Below, piece after piece: positions 25,092-33,515 of a DNA stretch of 64,000 bases. The notes below the pieces were generated by a model, which was not told where the DNA came from, did not search any database, and worked only from the letters and a program-made list of their open reading frames with translations. The stretch comes from Nannocystis pusilla. Its GTDB lineage: Bacteria > Myxococcota_A > Polyangia > Nannocystales > Nannocystaceae. The DNA is taken from the NCBI RefSeq assembly GCF_020073745.1, contig NZ_JAIRAU010000001.1:806001-870000 (forward strand). The letters run 5' to 3'. The position numbers were made by a program, and so were the translations under genes. The first letter of the stretch is position 1; each line of letters begins with the position of its first letter.

Positions 25092-26744
25092 TCACCGCCG
25101 CGGCCCGAACAGCTTGCGCCGCGGCCCCTCGGGCGTCGAGCGGCGCAGCTGGATCGCGTGGATCTGCCGCTTCGCGTCGATGTTGTCGGGCTCCATCTCG
25201 AGCACGTGATTGAAGTGCAGCAGCGCCTGGTCGTCGTCGCCTGACCCGAGGGACAGGAGGCCGAGGTCGTAGTGGGCGCGGACGCAGCGCGGCTGGCGGG
25301 CCAGGACCTCGAACAGGACGGCGCGGGTGGCGTCGCGGACCGCCGCCTTGTCGGCGGCCAGCTGGTACTCGCACCACGCGACCGCGGCGCGGATCTCGAG
25401 CTCGTCGGGGTTGAGCGCCGCGGCCTTGCGGTAGCGCTCGATCGCCCGGTCGAAGTTGCCGGCGCGCAGCAGCTTGTCGCCCTCGCGGACCACCACCTCG
25501 CTCTCGAGCACCGCCTGCGCGCTCGGGCCCGCGGACGCGCGCGGGGCTACCGGGCCGCCGCGCAGCAGGGCGACGATCTGCTCGCGCTGGGCGTCGTCGG
25601 ACAGCCGCTGGTAGGCCTCGCTCAGCGCGGCGAACACCGACTGCGAGCGGTCGCGCAGGTGGCCGAGGCCCTGGTGCGGCAGGCTGTCGGGGTGGAAGCG
25701 CCGCGACAGCACGTGCCAGGCGGCGCGGATCTGGGCCCGGTCGGCCGTGGTCGCCAGGCCGAGCAGGTCGAACGCGTTGGCCCCGCCGGCGATGGCGGCC
25801 TCGAGCCGCTCGAGCTCGCCGGCGAACTCGGCCGCGCGCAGGCCGTCGCGCTCGCGCAGGCCGGCCGCCTGGCTGTGCGAAAGGACAGGTGTCGAAGAAC
25901 CTGTCGCTTCGGGCAGGGTGGCGATCGGCCCGGTCGACTGCTCGGGCGGCGCGTTGGCCGACTTCAGCATCTGACAGGCCCACAGCGTGTAGACGACCTG
26001 GGCGACGCGGGCCTCGGGCTGACCGGACAGGCGGGCGACGTCGGTGACGTAGAGGTTGCCGGGGCGCAGGGCGTCGACGACGGCCTCGTCGCCCCTGGAG
26101 AAGTGGAACTGGGCGCGGTAGCGGTCGAGCGAGGAGCGGAGGCGCAGCGGGCCGTCGAGGAGGAGGCCCATCTCGGCGGCGATCCGGCGCTGGTCGAAGT
26201 GAGCGACCACGCCGGCGTGGATGAGCTCGAGGGTGTTGACCTGGGTCGGCTGCGAGGCGTCGGACTCGGCGGCGGCGGCGTCGCCGGCCGCGACGTGGAC
26301 GGTGCCGGCCCGCAGCGCGAACAGGTGCACCACCTTGCGCGCGCACTGGACGCGCAGGGCCTTGCGGAGCTGTCCGCCGGTGACGAGGCGGCGGCGCACG
26401 AGGTAGTGGCCGAAGCGCTCGCGGGGGGCCCCCGGCTGGGCCAGACGGGCCAGCTCGGCCATCGCGCGGTCGCGCTCCGCGGCCTCGATGAGCCCGAGAT
26501 CGACGAGGACCTGGCCGATCGAGTCGTGCGGGCTGGTAAAGTCGGTGAAGATCGGCATCCCGCCCTGAAACCACACCCGCCGCGACCCGGCGCCCTCGCC
26601 CCGGCCCGGCGCGTCCGCGGCCGGCGGCGTGAGGGTGATCGTCCCGGTGAAGCGGCGGTGCAGCAGCGCGAACATGAGCCGGGGCAGGCTCATCCTGGCC
26701 AGGTCGACGACCTGCGGGTCGGCGCTCGGCGGGGCCGTCTCCAT
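25092..26744 (-). CDS. DUF4388 / J-domain / TPR regulatory protein
   Basis: 550 aa. N-terminal half (about 15-260) resembles the DUF4388 (PATAN-like) module of myxobacterial signalling proteins (LMFALLHRRFTGTITL, FQGGMPIFTDF, LIEAAERDRAM). Residues about 322-385 are a J-domain with an intact HPD in SRRFHPDSLPHQ, so DnaK stimulation is possible. Residues about 420-530 hold TPRs (NFDRAIERYRKAAALNPDE, ALLHFNHVLEMEPDN). A GGACAGG...CCTGTCG palindrome pair at 25882-25908 lies in the interdomain linker. It is divergent from the PP2C gene, with which it may share regulation. Confidence 0.8.
   Translation of the reverse strand: METAPPSADPQVVDLARMSLPRLMFALLHRRFTGTITLTPPAADAPGRGEGAGSRRVWFQGGMPIFTDFTSPHDSIGQVLVDLGLIEAAERDRAMAELARLAQPGAPRERFGHYLVRRRLVTGGQLRKALRVQCARKVVHLFALRAGTVHVAAGDAAAAESDASQPTQVNTLELIHAGVVAHFDQRRIAAEMGLLLDGPLRLRSSLDRYRAQFHFSRGDEAVVDALRPGNLYVTDVARLSGQPEARVAQVVYTLWACQMLKSANAPPEQSTGPIATLPEATGSSTPVLSHSQAAGLRERDGLRAAEFAGELERLEAAIAGGANAFDLLGLATTADRAQIRAAWHVLSRRFHPDSLPHQGLGHLRDRSQSVFAALSEAYQRLSDDAQREQIVALLRGGPVAPRASAGPSAQAVLESEVVVREGDKLLRAGNFDRAIERYRKAAALNPDELEIRAAVAWCEYQLAADKAAVRDATRAVLFEVLARQPRCVRAHYDLGLLSLGSGDDDQALLHFNHVLEMEPDNIDAKRQIHAIQLRRSTPEGPRRKLFGPRR
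25882..25908. repeat. Intragenic palindrome-family pair, DUF4388 gene
   Basis: AAGGACAGGTG and AACCTGTCGC are inverted halves about 12 nt apart, encoding part of the interdomain linker. Confidence 0.5.
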
Positions 26745-26751
26745 GCCCTCG

Positions 26752-26757
26752 ATGCTA
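26752..26757 (-). promoter_or_regulatory. Leaderless -10 box of the DUF4388 gene
   Basis: On the minus strand TAGCAT ends 7 nt before the ATG at 26744. With the divergent TACGTT box at 26780-26785 it makes two back-to-back promoters within a 50-bp gap. Confidence 0.45.
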
Positions 26758-26779
26758 GCACTTCGGCGCGCGGGCCTGC

Positions 26780-26785
26780 TACGTT
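26780..26785 (+). promoter_or_regulatory. Near-leaderless -10 box of the PP2C gene
   Basis: TACGTT, in GCTACGTTTG, ends 9 nt before the ATG at 26795. No ribosome-binding site fits between the box and the start codon, supporting leaderless translation. Confidence 0.45.
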
Positions 26786-26794
26786 TGCCCTCGC

Positions 26795-27583
26795 ATGAGC
26801 ATCAGCTTCATGGTCGGCCCGCACCGGGTCCGCTTCGCCGGCAAGACCGACATCGGCCTGGTCCGCGCCCACAACGAAGACAGCCTCCTGATCCCGCGCG
26901 AGATGGCCCTCGCCGTCGTGTCCGACGGCATGGGGGGCCACGCCGCCGGCGATGTCGCCAGCCGGATCACCGTCGAGACCATCGACCAGCACTACCGCGA
27001 CACCGCCCGCAGCGGCCCGAACACCTGGCCGTTCAAGCTGCCCTCGCTCGAGATCGAGAAGCAGCGCATGAGCGTCGCCATCCAGCTCGCCAACTCCAAC
27101 ATCTTCGAGACGGCCGCCGCCGACGGCAGCAAGAAGGGCATGGGCTGCACCGTCGACGCCATCTACTTCAATCAGGGCCGCTTCTTCATCGGCCACGTCG
27201 GCGACAGCCGGGTCTACCGGATCCGCGAGGGGCGGATCCAGATGCTCACCGAGGACCACTCGCTGCTCAACGACTACCTCCGCATGAAGGAGCTCAGCGG
27301 CGACGAAGGGGTCCACTTCCCCCAGAAGAACGTCGTGGTCAGGGCGCTCGGCCTCGCCGACCAGGTCCACGTCGATGTCATCGCCGACGCCTTCAAGGTC
27401 GGCGACGTGTTCCTCCTCTGCTCCGATGGCCTCAGCGGCATGCTCGACGACCGCGTCATGCTCGAGATCATCACCGCGCGCGACAGCCTCGACACCAGCT
27501 GCAACGAGCTGATCAAGGCCGCCAACGACGCCGGCGGCAACGACAACATCACCGCGATCCTCATCCGCATCGAGAAGCCGTGA
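26795..27583 (+). CDS. PP2C-family Ser/Thr protein phosphatase
   Basis: 262 aa. All metal-binding motifs of the PPM/PP2C family are visible: RAHNEDSLL (motif 1), VSDGMGGHAAGDVAS (motif 2), HVGDSRVYRI, LTEDHSLL, LCSDGLSGMLDD and GGNDNITAILI. It dephosphorylates Ser/Thr in the cytosol, opposing Hanks-type kinases; none is adjacent, but the FHA-containing GltG-like protein in the window is a type of phospho-reader. About 20 residues are inserted around MSVAIQLANSNIFETAAADGSKKG. It stands divergent from the DUF4388 gene. Confidence 0.93.
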   Translation: MSISFMVGPHRVRFAGKTDIGLVRAHNEDSLLIPREMALAVVSDGMGGHAAGDVASRITVETIDQHYRDTARSGPNTWPFKLPSLEIEKQRMSVAIQLANSNIFETAAADGSKKGMGCTVDAIYFNQGRFFIGHVGDSRVYRIREGRIQMLTEDHSLLNDYLRMKELSGDEGVHFPQKNVVVRALGLADQVHVDVIADAFKVGDVFLLCSDGLSGMLDDRVMLEIITARDSLDTSCNELIKAANDAGGNDNITAILIRIEKP

Positions 27584-27586
27584 CGC

Positions 27587-28672
27587 TCACAGCAGCGCGG
27601 CGACGTGCTCGGCCAGCGCCAGCGCGGCCGTCAGCCCGGGCGACTCGATGCCGACCAGGTGCACGCAGTTTTGGCTCGCGAACACCGCGAAGTCGCGCTC
27701 GTCCGGCTCGCCGGGGGCCCGCAGCTTCGGGCGGATCCCACAACCATCGTAGCTGAGCTGGTCCTCGGCGATCGGGCCGAGCAGGGCGCAGGCGGCGCGG
27801 TGAAACGCCGCCAGCTTGTCGCCCGCCGGGCCGAATTCGTCGCGGCGCTCGACGTACGTGACGTCGGGTCCGAGTCGGTACGCGCCCGCGAGGTCGAGCG
27901 TGAGGTGCACGCCGAGTCCCGCCGCGCCGCGCGCCCGCACCGGGTAGACGAGGTGCCGGTAGCGCGCCCGCGTGCGCAGCGAGAAGTAGTCGCCGCGGCA
28001 GGGGAAGATCGGCGGAGAGGTGGCCCCGAGCATGGCGGCGACCTCGTCGGCGTGCAGCCCAGCGGCGTTGATCACCCGCGCGGCCGCCACCGGGCCGCGC
28101 GTGGTCTGCAGCACGACCGAGTCGCTCGCGACCTCCGCCGCCTCGACCCGCGCACGCAGGCTGAACACCGCCCCGTGCGCCTCGGCGTCGGCGCGCAGGG
28201 AGCCGCAGAGCGCGTGGACATCGACGATCCCGGTGTCCGGGCACCACAGCGCCGCCCGCACCGCCGGCAGGTCGGGCTCGCGCCGCCGCACCTCCTCGGC
28301 GCCGACCAGCACGCAGCCGCGCGCCCCCGACGCGCTCGCGTTGGCCGCGAGCGCCTGCAGGGCCGCCTCCTCCTCGTCGCTGCGGGCGATCACCAGCTTG
28401 CCGGGGCGCGCGTGCGCGACCCCGTGGGCCGCGCACCAGCTGTACAAAAGTTCCTGTCCTCGTAGACAGGTCACGGCCTTGAGCGAGCCGGGCGGGTAGT
28501 AGAGCCCGGAGTGGATCACCCCGCTGTTGCGGCTCGACACGCCGGTGCCCTCCCGGGCCGCGCGCTCGAGCACGAGCACCTCGTGACCGCGGCGGGCGAG
28601 CGTCGCCGCGATCGCGCAGCCGACCACGCCGGCGCCGACGACGACGACGTCGACCTGGTCAGTGGCGGTCAC
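27587..28672 (-). CDS. L-2-hydroxyglutarate oxidase-like FAD enzyme
   Basis: 361 aa from GTG 28672. The N-terminus has a dinucleotide-binding fold VVVVGAGVVGCAIAATLARRG. The signature SSRNSGVIHSGLYYPPGSLKA is characteristic of LhgO/L-2-hydroxyglutarate dehydrogenase, and the DAO-type C-terminal half ends GIESPGLTAALALAEHVAALL. It probably oxidises L-2-hydroxyglutarate to 2-oxoglutarate; some related GlpD/DAO members act on other hydroxy acids, so the substrate is an inference. It converges on the PP2C gene with a 3-bp gap. Confidence 0.88.
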   Translation of the reverse strand: MTATDQVDVVVVGAGVVGCAIAATLARRGHEVLVLERAAREGTGVSSRNSGVIHSGLYYPPGSLKAVTCLRGQELLYSWCAAHGVAHARPGKLVIARSDEEEAALQALAANASASGARGCVLVGAEEVRRREPDLPAVRAALWCPDTGIVDVHALCGSLRADAEAHGAVFSLRARVEAAEVASDSVVLQTTRGPVAAARVINAAGLHADEVAAMLGATSPPIFPCRGDYFSLRTRARYRHLVYPVRARGAAGLGVHLTLDLAGAYRLGPDVTYVERRDEFGPAGDKLAAFHRAACALLGPIAEDQLSYDGCGIRPKLRAPGEPDERDFAVFASQNCVHLVGIESPGLTAALALAEHVAALL

Positions 28673-28679
28673 CTCACGA

Positions 28680-28685
28680 ACCTTA
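28680..28685 (-). promoter_or_regulatory. Leaderless -10 box of the LhgO-like gene
   Basis: On the minus strand TAAGGT, in GCTAAGGTTC, ends 7 nt before the GTG at 28672. Same layout as the other leaderless candidates. Confidence 0.4.
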
Positions 28686-28716
28686 GCAGGGGTCGCCCGC
28701 CGTGCTCCGGCGCCGC

Positions 28717-28745
28717 TTGCTTGTGCGGCCGGCGAGGTTTAAAAC
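28717..28745 (+). promoter_or_regulatory. Sigma-70-type promoter of a small gene
   Basis: TTGCTT (28717-28722), 17 nt, TAAAAC (28740-28745). The transcript start would be near 28752, about 15 nt before the ATG at 28767. Divergent from the LhgO-like gene. Confidence 0.4.
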
Positions 28746-28766
28746 CCCCCACAGACAGCAAGTCGC

Positions 28767-29069
28767 ATGGCCGAGCTTCACATCAAGAGCCACACGTTCA
28801 AGACCGACGGCGAGTGGGAGACCATCGACACGCTGTGGTACAGCCCGTTCTTCTACTGGCAGCGGAACGGGCTGCGCGTCACGCCGCCGGTGCCGCTGCG
28901 GATCGTCGTGTTCGGCAAGGTCGTCGACGAGTCCGACGAGGGCTGGATCAACCAGGGCGGCGCCAGCGCGATGTTGTTGCAGCGGATCCAGGCCCGCGGT
29001 CAGAAGGGCCAGACGATCCGGGTCGAGGTCGGCGACGAGATCACCGAGGCCAACCGCCCGACCGGCTAG
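28767..29069 (+). CDS. Small conserved-looking hypothetical protein
   Basis: 100 aa. Not recognised. It has a soluble, compact composition with aromatic-rich start (WYSPFFYWQRNGLRV), a predicted beta-rich middle (LRIVVFGKVVDESDEGW) and no signal peptide, helix bundle or metal motif. The codon use and promoter support a real gene. It converges on another unknown protein and may be cytosolic. Confidence 0.6.
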   Translation: MAELHIKSHTFKTDGEWETIDTLWYSPFFYWQRNGLRVTPPVPLRIVVFGKVVDESDEGWINQGGASAMLLQRIQARGQKGQTIRVEVGDEITEANRPTG

Positions 29070-29108
29070 AAGTAGTGCCAGGCGGGCGGCTGTTCGGTCG
29101 CCCGAGCT

Positions 29109-29600
29109 TCAGCGCTTGGCGCCTTCCTGCTCCTGGAACCAGGTCAGCGCCTCGATCATCGAGTTGTTGCCGCTGATGTCGCTGAGCTCGACCTTGACGC
29201 CCTTGTCGCTGAAGAACAGGTCGTTGGCGACCAGCGGGTTGCGGCGCTGGGCGATAAAGAGGATCGGCTCGGCGCCGCGGGTGTAGCCGAGCTGGACGAT
29301 CGCGTTGGGCAGCCAGCGGCCGTTGTCGCCGAACTTGAACTCGCGCGTCAGCCGGTAAAAACCCTCGTGCGGCAGCTTGACGAGCGACGAGCCCCAGCCG
29401 TAGTCGACCTTCGGGACCTTCACCCCGGGCATCTGGAAGCGCCACTGGTTGTGGATGTTCTGCACCGGAAGGAGGACCGAGGCGGGCGCGAACTCGGCGT
29501 CGGTACGAATCAGGATGAGCAGGTTCGGGGCGACGGTCGCCTCGTGCTCGGGCAGGAACTTCGTGGTCTTGAAGATCCCCGGTTGGTACTGGAAGGCCAT
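29109..29600 (-). CDS. Hypothetical protein
   Basis: 163 aa from ATG 29600 (MAFQYQPG). Not recognised. It is beta-rich with aromatic and Asn-rich strands (VQNIHNQWRFQMPG, FKFGDNGRWLPNAIVQLGYTRG) and ends with a charged helix WFQEQEGAKR. No signal peptide is seen. The open frame extends to 29654 but TAGTGT (29616-29611 on the minus strand) 10 nt before ATG 29600 suggests the shorter start. It converges with the preceding small gene; neither function is known. Confidence 0.55.
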   Translation of the reverse strand: MAFQYQPGIFKTTKFLPEHEATVAPNLLILIRTDAEFAPASVLLPVQNIHNQWRFQMPGVKVPKVDYGWGSSLVKLPHEGFYRLTREFKFGDNGRWLPNAIVQLGYTRGAEPILFIAQRRNPLVANDLFFSDKGVKVELSDISGNNSMIEALTWFQEQEGAKR

Positions 29601-29781
29601 GGCGCGGGGAACACTACAGAAGACCGCCGGGCCAGGAAAGTCGAAAAATCCCACCCGGGAGGGGCACCGCCGGCCGGCGCGCGAGGGTGCTCCAGGTCAC
29701 GCCCGGGTCCCCCCGGGCAGGCCGCGGCCTCGGGTGGCTGCGGGCCCGCGACCTGCGAGCGCTCCGCCCGCGCGTCCGCGG

Positions 29782-29812
29782 TTGTCACCAAGCGCCCCGG
29801 TTGTGCTACCAA
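29782..29812 (+). promoter_or_regulatory. Promoter of the RNase G gene
   Basis: TTGTCA (29782-29787), 19 nt, TACCAA (29807-29812), ending 12 nt before the GTG at 29825. The spacer is slightly long. No strong ribosome-binding site is present. Confidence 0.35.
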
Positions 29813-29824
29813 TGCCCGGCCGCC

Positions 29825-31387
29825 GTGTCAGATTCCGTCATTGTCATCAACGCCGATGGGCCCGAGACGCGGGTCGCCCTCATCGAACAGGGGATCCTTT
29901 CCGAGTACTACGTGGAGCGCGAGCGCGAGCGCGGCACCGTCGGCAACGTGTACAAGGGCAAGGTCCTGCGCGTGCTGCCGGGCATGCAGGCCGCGTTCGT
30001 CGACATCGGCGAGGAGAAGGCCGCGTTCTTGTACGCCGGTGACATCGCCGCTCCGGGCGGCCAGGGCGAGAAAGAAGCGGCCCTGCGCGCCCTCGGCGGC
30101 GACGACGACGACGAGGTCGCGCCGCGCCGCACCGGCCGTCACGGCGACATCACCGAGCTGGTTCGCCCCGGGCAAGAGATCCTCGTCCAGGTCGTGAAAG
30201 ATCCGATCTCGAGCAAGGGCGCGCGGATCACCACGTACATCTCGTTGCCCGGGCGCAACGTCGTGTTCATGCCGACGGTCAGCCACATCGGCATCTCGCG
30301 CCGGATCGCCGGCGACCGCGAGCGTCGCCGCCTGCGCCGCCTCATCGATCAGATGCGCCCGGCGGGCTCGGGCTTCATCGTCCGCACCGTCGCCGAGTCG
30401 GCCAGCAACAGCCAGGTCCGCGCCGACATGGATTACCTCCTGCGCCTGTGGGAGAACATCCAGTTCAACGAGCGCCACCAGCGCGCGCCGGCGCTGCTCT
30501 ACCGCGACCTCAACCTCATGCTCCGGGTCGTGCGCGACAACCTCACGCCCGAGTTCAAGAAGGTCATCGTCGACGACCGGATCGCGCACGACAAGGCGGT
30601 GCGCTTCATCGGCGCGTTCATGCCCGAGCTGGTCGACCGCGTCGAGCTCTACACCGGGCGCGAGCCGATCTTCGACGGTTACGGCATCGAGCTCGAGATC
30701 AACCGCGCGCTCGAGCGCAAGGTCCAGCTCAAGAGCGGCGGCTCGCTCGTGTTCGACCAGGGCGAGGCGCTGACGGCGATCGACGTCAACACCGGCAAGT
30801 TCGTCGGCGCCAAGGGCAAGACGCTGGAGGAGACGATCACGCAGACCAACCTGGAGGCGGCCGAGGAGCTGGCCGACCAGCTGCGCCTGCGCAACCTCGG
30901 CGGCCTGGTCATCATCGACTTCATCGACATGGACAAGGAGTCGAACCGGCGCAAGGTCTACCGCAAGCTGCAGGAGGTCCTGCGCCGCGACCGCGCCAAG
31001 GCGCACATCACCAAGATCTCGGAGATGGGCCTGGTCGAGATGAGCCGCAAGCGGACCAAGGAGTCGCTCTTGCGGCTGTTGACGGCCCCCTGCGAGGTCT
31101 GTAACGGTAAGGGCTACACCAAGAGCCCGACCACGATGTGCTACGAGATCCTGCGCGAAGTCCGGCGCGAGGGCCCGCACCTCACGGGCGACACGATCGT
31201 CGTCCAGGCCGCGCCGTCGGTCGCCGAGCTGATGAACGGCCCCGAGGTCGCCGCGGTCGACAACATGGTCAAGCGGCTGCAGAAGGGCATCGACATCCAG
31301 GGCCGCAAGGACTTCCACATCGAGCACTTCGAGATCCGCACCAAGAACAAGGGCGGTCGCAACAACAACAACAACCCGGCCGACTGA
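29825..31387 (+). CDS. rng: Ribonuclease E/G family protein (RNase G)
   Basis: 520 aa from GTG 29825. The S1 domain is at about 35-130 (GNVYKGKVLRVLPGMQAAFVDIG) with an acidic insert GGDDDDEVAPRR, followed by the RNase-H-like and catalytic domain with AIDVNTGKFVG and VIIDFIDM, which carry the two catalytic Asp. The CEVCNGKG pair matches the Zn-link that joins dimers, and the small domain follows to the C-terminus. No long scaffold extension as in RNase E is present, so RNase G is the better name. It cleaves single-stranded RNA 5' ends in rRNA maturation and mRNA decay. Confidence 0.93.
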   Translation: MSDSVIVINADGPETRVALIEQGILSEYYVERERERGTVGNVYKGKVLRVLPGMQAAFVDIGEEKAAFLYAGDIAAPGGQGEKEAALRALGGDDDDEVAPRRTGRHGDITELVRPGQEILVQVVKDPISSKGARITTYISLPGRNVVFMPTVSHIGISRRIAGDRERRRLRRLIDQMRPAGSGFIVRTVAESASNSQVRADMDYLLRLWENIQFNERHQRAPALLYRDLNLMLRVVRDNLTPEFKKVIVDDRIAHDKAVRFIGAFMPELVDRVELYTGREPIFDGYGIELEINRALERKVQLKSGGSLVFDQGEALTAIDVNTGKFVGAKGKTLEETITQTNLEAAEELADQLRLRNLGGLVIIDFIDMDKESNRRKVYRKLQEVLRRDRAKAHITKISEMGLVEMSRKRTKESLLRLLTAPCEVCNGKGYTKSPTTMCYEILREVRREGPHLTGDTIVVQAAPSVAELMNGPEVAAVDNMVKRLQKGIDIQGRKDFHIEHFEIRTKNKGGRNNNNNPAD

Positions 31388-31402
31388 GCGAGAGGAGCGA
31401 CC

Positions 31403-32047
31403 ATGGCGAAAGCGATGGAACGGCGCCGGAGCGAGCGCTACACGGTGAACGCCGAGTTCGCCGAGCTCGAGCCCGGCAGCATCTCCTTCGTCAGCAACTT
31501 GAGCGAGCAGGGCGTGTTCATCACCACCCGCGCCCGCCTGCCGGTCGGCGCCGCGATCGACCTCCGCTTCACGATCCTCCTCGACGACCCCGTCGTCATC
31601 AGCGGCACCGGCCGCGTCGTCCACCTGCAGGACGAGCCGCGCGGCATGGGCGTCGCGTTCCACAACCTCAGCGCCGAGATGACGCTGCGGGTCATCGACG
31701 CGATCGCCTGGCACCGCACGCGCGAGGCCTCACGTACAGCCGAGCCGGGCTTCCGCACGCGCGAGCTCACCGCCGAGGAGCTCGCCCAGCTCGAAGAGGG
31801 CGACGACATGGCCGGCGAGTCGGTCACGAGCCTCAGCGCCTCGGCCGTCCTCGCCGAGGACAGCCTGCCCGCGGCCGCGCGCAGCGGTCTGGCCCGCCGC
31901 GGCCGCGAGGACTCGCTCGCCCGCGCCGGCCTCGATGACTCCAACCGCACGCTCCCGCCGCCGCCGCGCTTCGGCGCCTCGGCCCCGGCCCCGGCCGCGC
32001 GCAAGCCCCCGCCGCCGCCCAAGGACGACGACTACGAGGACTTCTAG
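31403..32047 (+). CDS. PilZ-domain protein (c-di-GMP binding candidate)
   Basis: 214 aa, 15 bp after rng, with a GAGAGGAG ribosome-binding site. The PilZ fold occupies about 5-105: RRRSERYTVN for the RxxxR c-di-GMP motif and NLSEQGVFI for the D/NxSxxG motif. The remaining half is low-complexity: an Ala/Glu/Ser-rich stretch and a Pro-rich PPPPRFG...PPPPKDDD end, likely unstructured. It may couple c-di-GMP to a cell-surface or motility output; partner is not evident. Confidence 0.82.
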   Translation: MAKAMERRRSERYTVNAEFAELEPGSISFVSNLSEQGVFITTRARLPVGAAIDLRFTILLDDPVVISGTGRVVHLQDEPRGMGVAFHNLSAEMTLRVIDAIAWHRTREASRTAEPGFRTRELTAEELAQLEEGDDMAGESVTSLSASAVLAEDSLPAAARSGLARRGREDSLARAGLDDSNRTLPPPPRFGASAPAPAARKPPPPPKDDDYEDF

Positions 32048-32101
32048 CCGCGGCCGCCCCGCGCGCGCCGCCGCGCGTCTTGCGAGCGAGGCGATTTTCA
32101 T

Positions 32102-32107
32102 TATCGT
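32102..32107 (+). promoter_or_regulatory. Leaderless -10 box of the J-domain gene
   Basis: TATCGT ends 6 nt before GTG 32114. The spacing is the same as at 23046 and 24062. Confidence 0.45.
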
Positions 32108-32113
32108 GAGCGG

Positions 32114-32587
32114 GTGAGCATCACTCGTCGCTTCCTCGACCTCGCGCGGGCCAACATCACCGACTTCTCTCAGGCCTTCCGCAAGGGCGACCCGCTCGAG
32201 GGTCTCAGCGACGAGGAGCGCCGCGTCATCGACGAGGAGGTCGAGAGGGACACGGTCGGCACCAAGGCCGGCAAGCGGGCCCGCCAGGTCCGCGACGCCG
32301 CCGAGGAGATGTGGGACCGGGCCTTCGAGGCCAGCCAGCGGGCCGCCGGCAACAACCCGCCGCGGCAGCGCAGCTCCGAGGCGGAGCGCCTGCGCTGGTA
32401 CCGGACCCTCGAGCTCGAGCCCGGCGCCTCGCTCGAGGAGATCCGTCGCTCCTACCGCCGCCTGCTGAAGCAGTACCACCCGGACCGCTTCGCCAAGGAC
32501 CCGGAGAAGTACAAGGTCGCCACCGAGGTCACGCGCAACATCACGGTCGCCTACGACGGCCTCACCACGCTGCTCGAGCAGCGCTGA
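32114..32587 (+). CDS. C-terminal J-domain protein
   Basis: 157 aa from GTG 32114. Residues about 1-85 are a charged helical region (LSDEERRVIDEEVERD) of unknown role. Residues about 92-157 form a J-domain with the HPD triad in LLKQYHPDRFAKDPE preceded by EIRRSYRRL. It is a DnaK co-chaperone candidate with a placement (J at C-terminus) unlike canonical DnaJ; the N-terminal half would give substrate or location specificity. Confidence 0.85.
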   Translation: MSITRRFLDLARANITDFSQAFRKGDPLEGLSDEERRVIDEEVERDTVGTKAGKRARQVRDAAEEMWDRAFEASQRAAGNNPPRQRSSEAERLRWYRTLELEPGASLEEIRRSYRRLLKQYHPDRFAKDPEKYKVATEVTRNITVAYDGLTTLLEQR

Positions 32588-32664
32588 GGCCGGCCGGCGG
32601 CCGAAAAAAGTCGGCGCGGCTCCTCACGGTTTTTGCGGTAAGTTGCGGCGGTCTCGAGGACCCG

Positions 32665-33495
32665 TTGACCGCACGCACCGCGAAGAGCAAGTCCGCCGCG
32701 AAGAAGACCATGGCCGCCCAGGCCGATGTCCACGCCCTCTACGAGCGCGCGGTCCAGGACCCGGGCAACGACGTCAAGTTCTTCACCCGCACCTATCGCA
32801 AGCTCCGCGGCCACGACCCCGTCTCGCTGCGCGAAGATTTCTGCGGCACCGCGGTGCTGTGCATGGAGTGGGCGAAGAGCGGCGCCGAGCGGACCGCGCT
32901 CGGCGTCGACCTGTCGCAGGAGACGATCAACTGGGGCCTCGAGCACCGCATCGTCCCCGCCGGGCGCAGCGTCGCCAGCCGGATCTCCCTCGTCTGCGCC
33001 GATGTCCGCGAGGTCAAGAAGCCCAAGGTCGACGTCGCCTGCGCGCTCAACTTCTCGTACTACTGCTTCAAGCGCCGCGACGAGCTGCTCGACTACTTCC
33101 GGGCCGTGCACGCCGGCCTCGCCAAGGACGGCCTGTTCTTCCTCGACCTCCTCGGCGGCACCGAGGCGATCGTCGAGGGCTCGACCGACAACGACCACGG
33201 CGACTTCACCTACCGCTGGGAGCAGGCCCGCTTCGACGCCCTGACCCACGACTTCCTCTGTCACATCCATTTCCTGTTCCCCGACGGCTCCAAGCTGCTC
33301 GAGGCCTTCACCTACGACTGGCGCCTGTGGATGGCCCCCGAGCTGCGCGACCTGCTGCTCGAGGCCGGCTTCTCCAAGGTCCACGCCTACTGGGAGAAGA
33401 CCAACGCCGAGGGCGAGGGCACCGGCGTGTTCTACGAGCCGGACTACGTCGAGAACCAGGAGATCTGGTGGACCTACCTCGCCGCCGAGCGCTGA
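32665..33495 (+). CDS. Class I SAM-dependent methyltransferase (paralog 1)
   Basis: 276 aa from a TTG at 32665; the ATG at 32710 is an alternative. The TTG start gives a short basic tail (TARTAKSKSAAKK) like that of the next gene. The core begins LREDFCGTAVLCMEWA, has ALGVDLSQETI (acidic loop) and LVCADVRE, then VDVACALNFSYYCFKRRDELLDYF and FLDLLGG, a Rossmann methyltransferase series. Substrate is unknown. The following gene is a homologue over the full length, 20 bp away, arguing for a tandem duplication. Confidence 0.75.
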   Translation: MTARTAKSKSAAKKTMAAQADVHALYERAVQDPGNDVKFFTRTYRKLRGHDPVSLREDFCGTAVLCMEWAKSGAERTALGVDLSQETINWGLEHRIVPAGRSVASRISLVCADVREVKKPKVDVACALNFSYYCFKRRDELLDYFRAVHAGLAKDGLFFLDLLGGTEAIVEGSTDNDHGDFTYRWEQARFDALTHDFLCHIHFLFPDGSKLLEAFTYDWRLWMAPELRDLLLEAGFSKVHAYWEKTNAEGEGTGVFYEPDYVENQEIWWTYLAAER

Positions 33496-33515
33496 CGCAA
33501 CCTGTCTGAACGACC

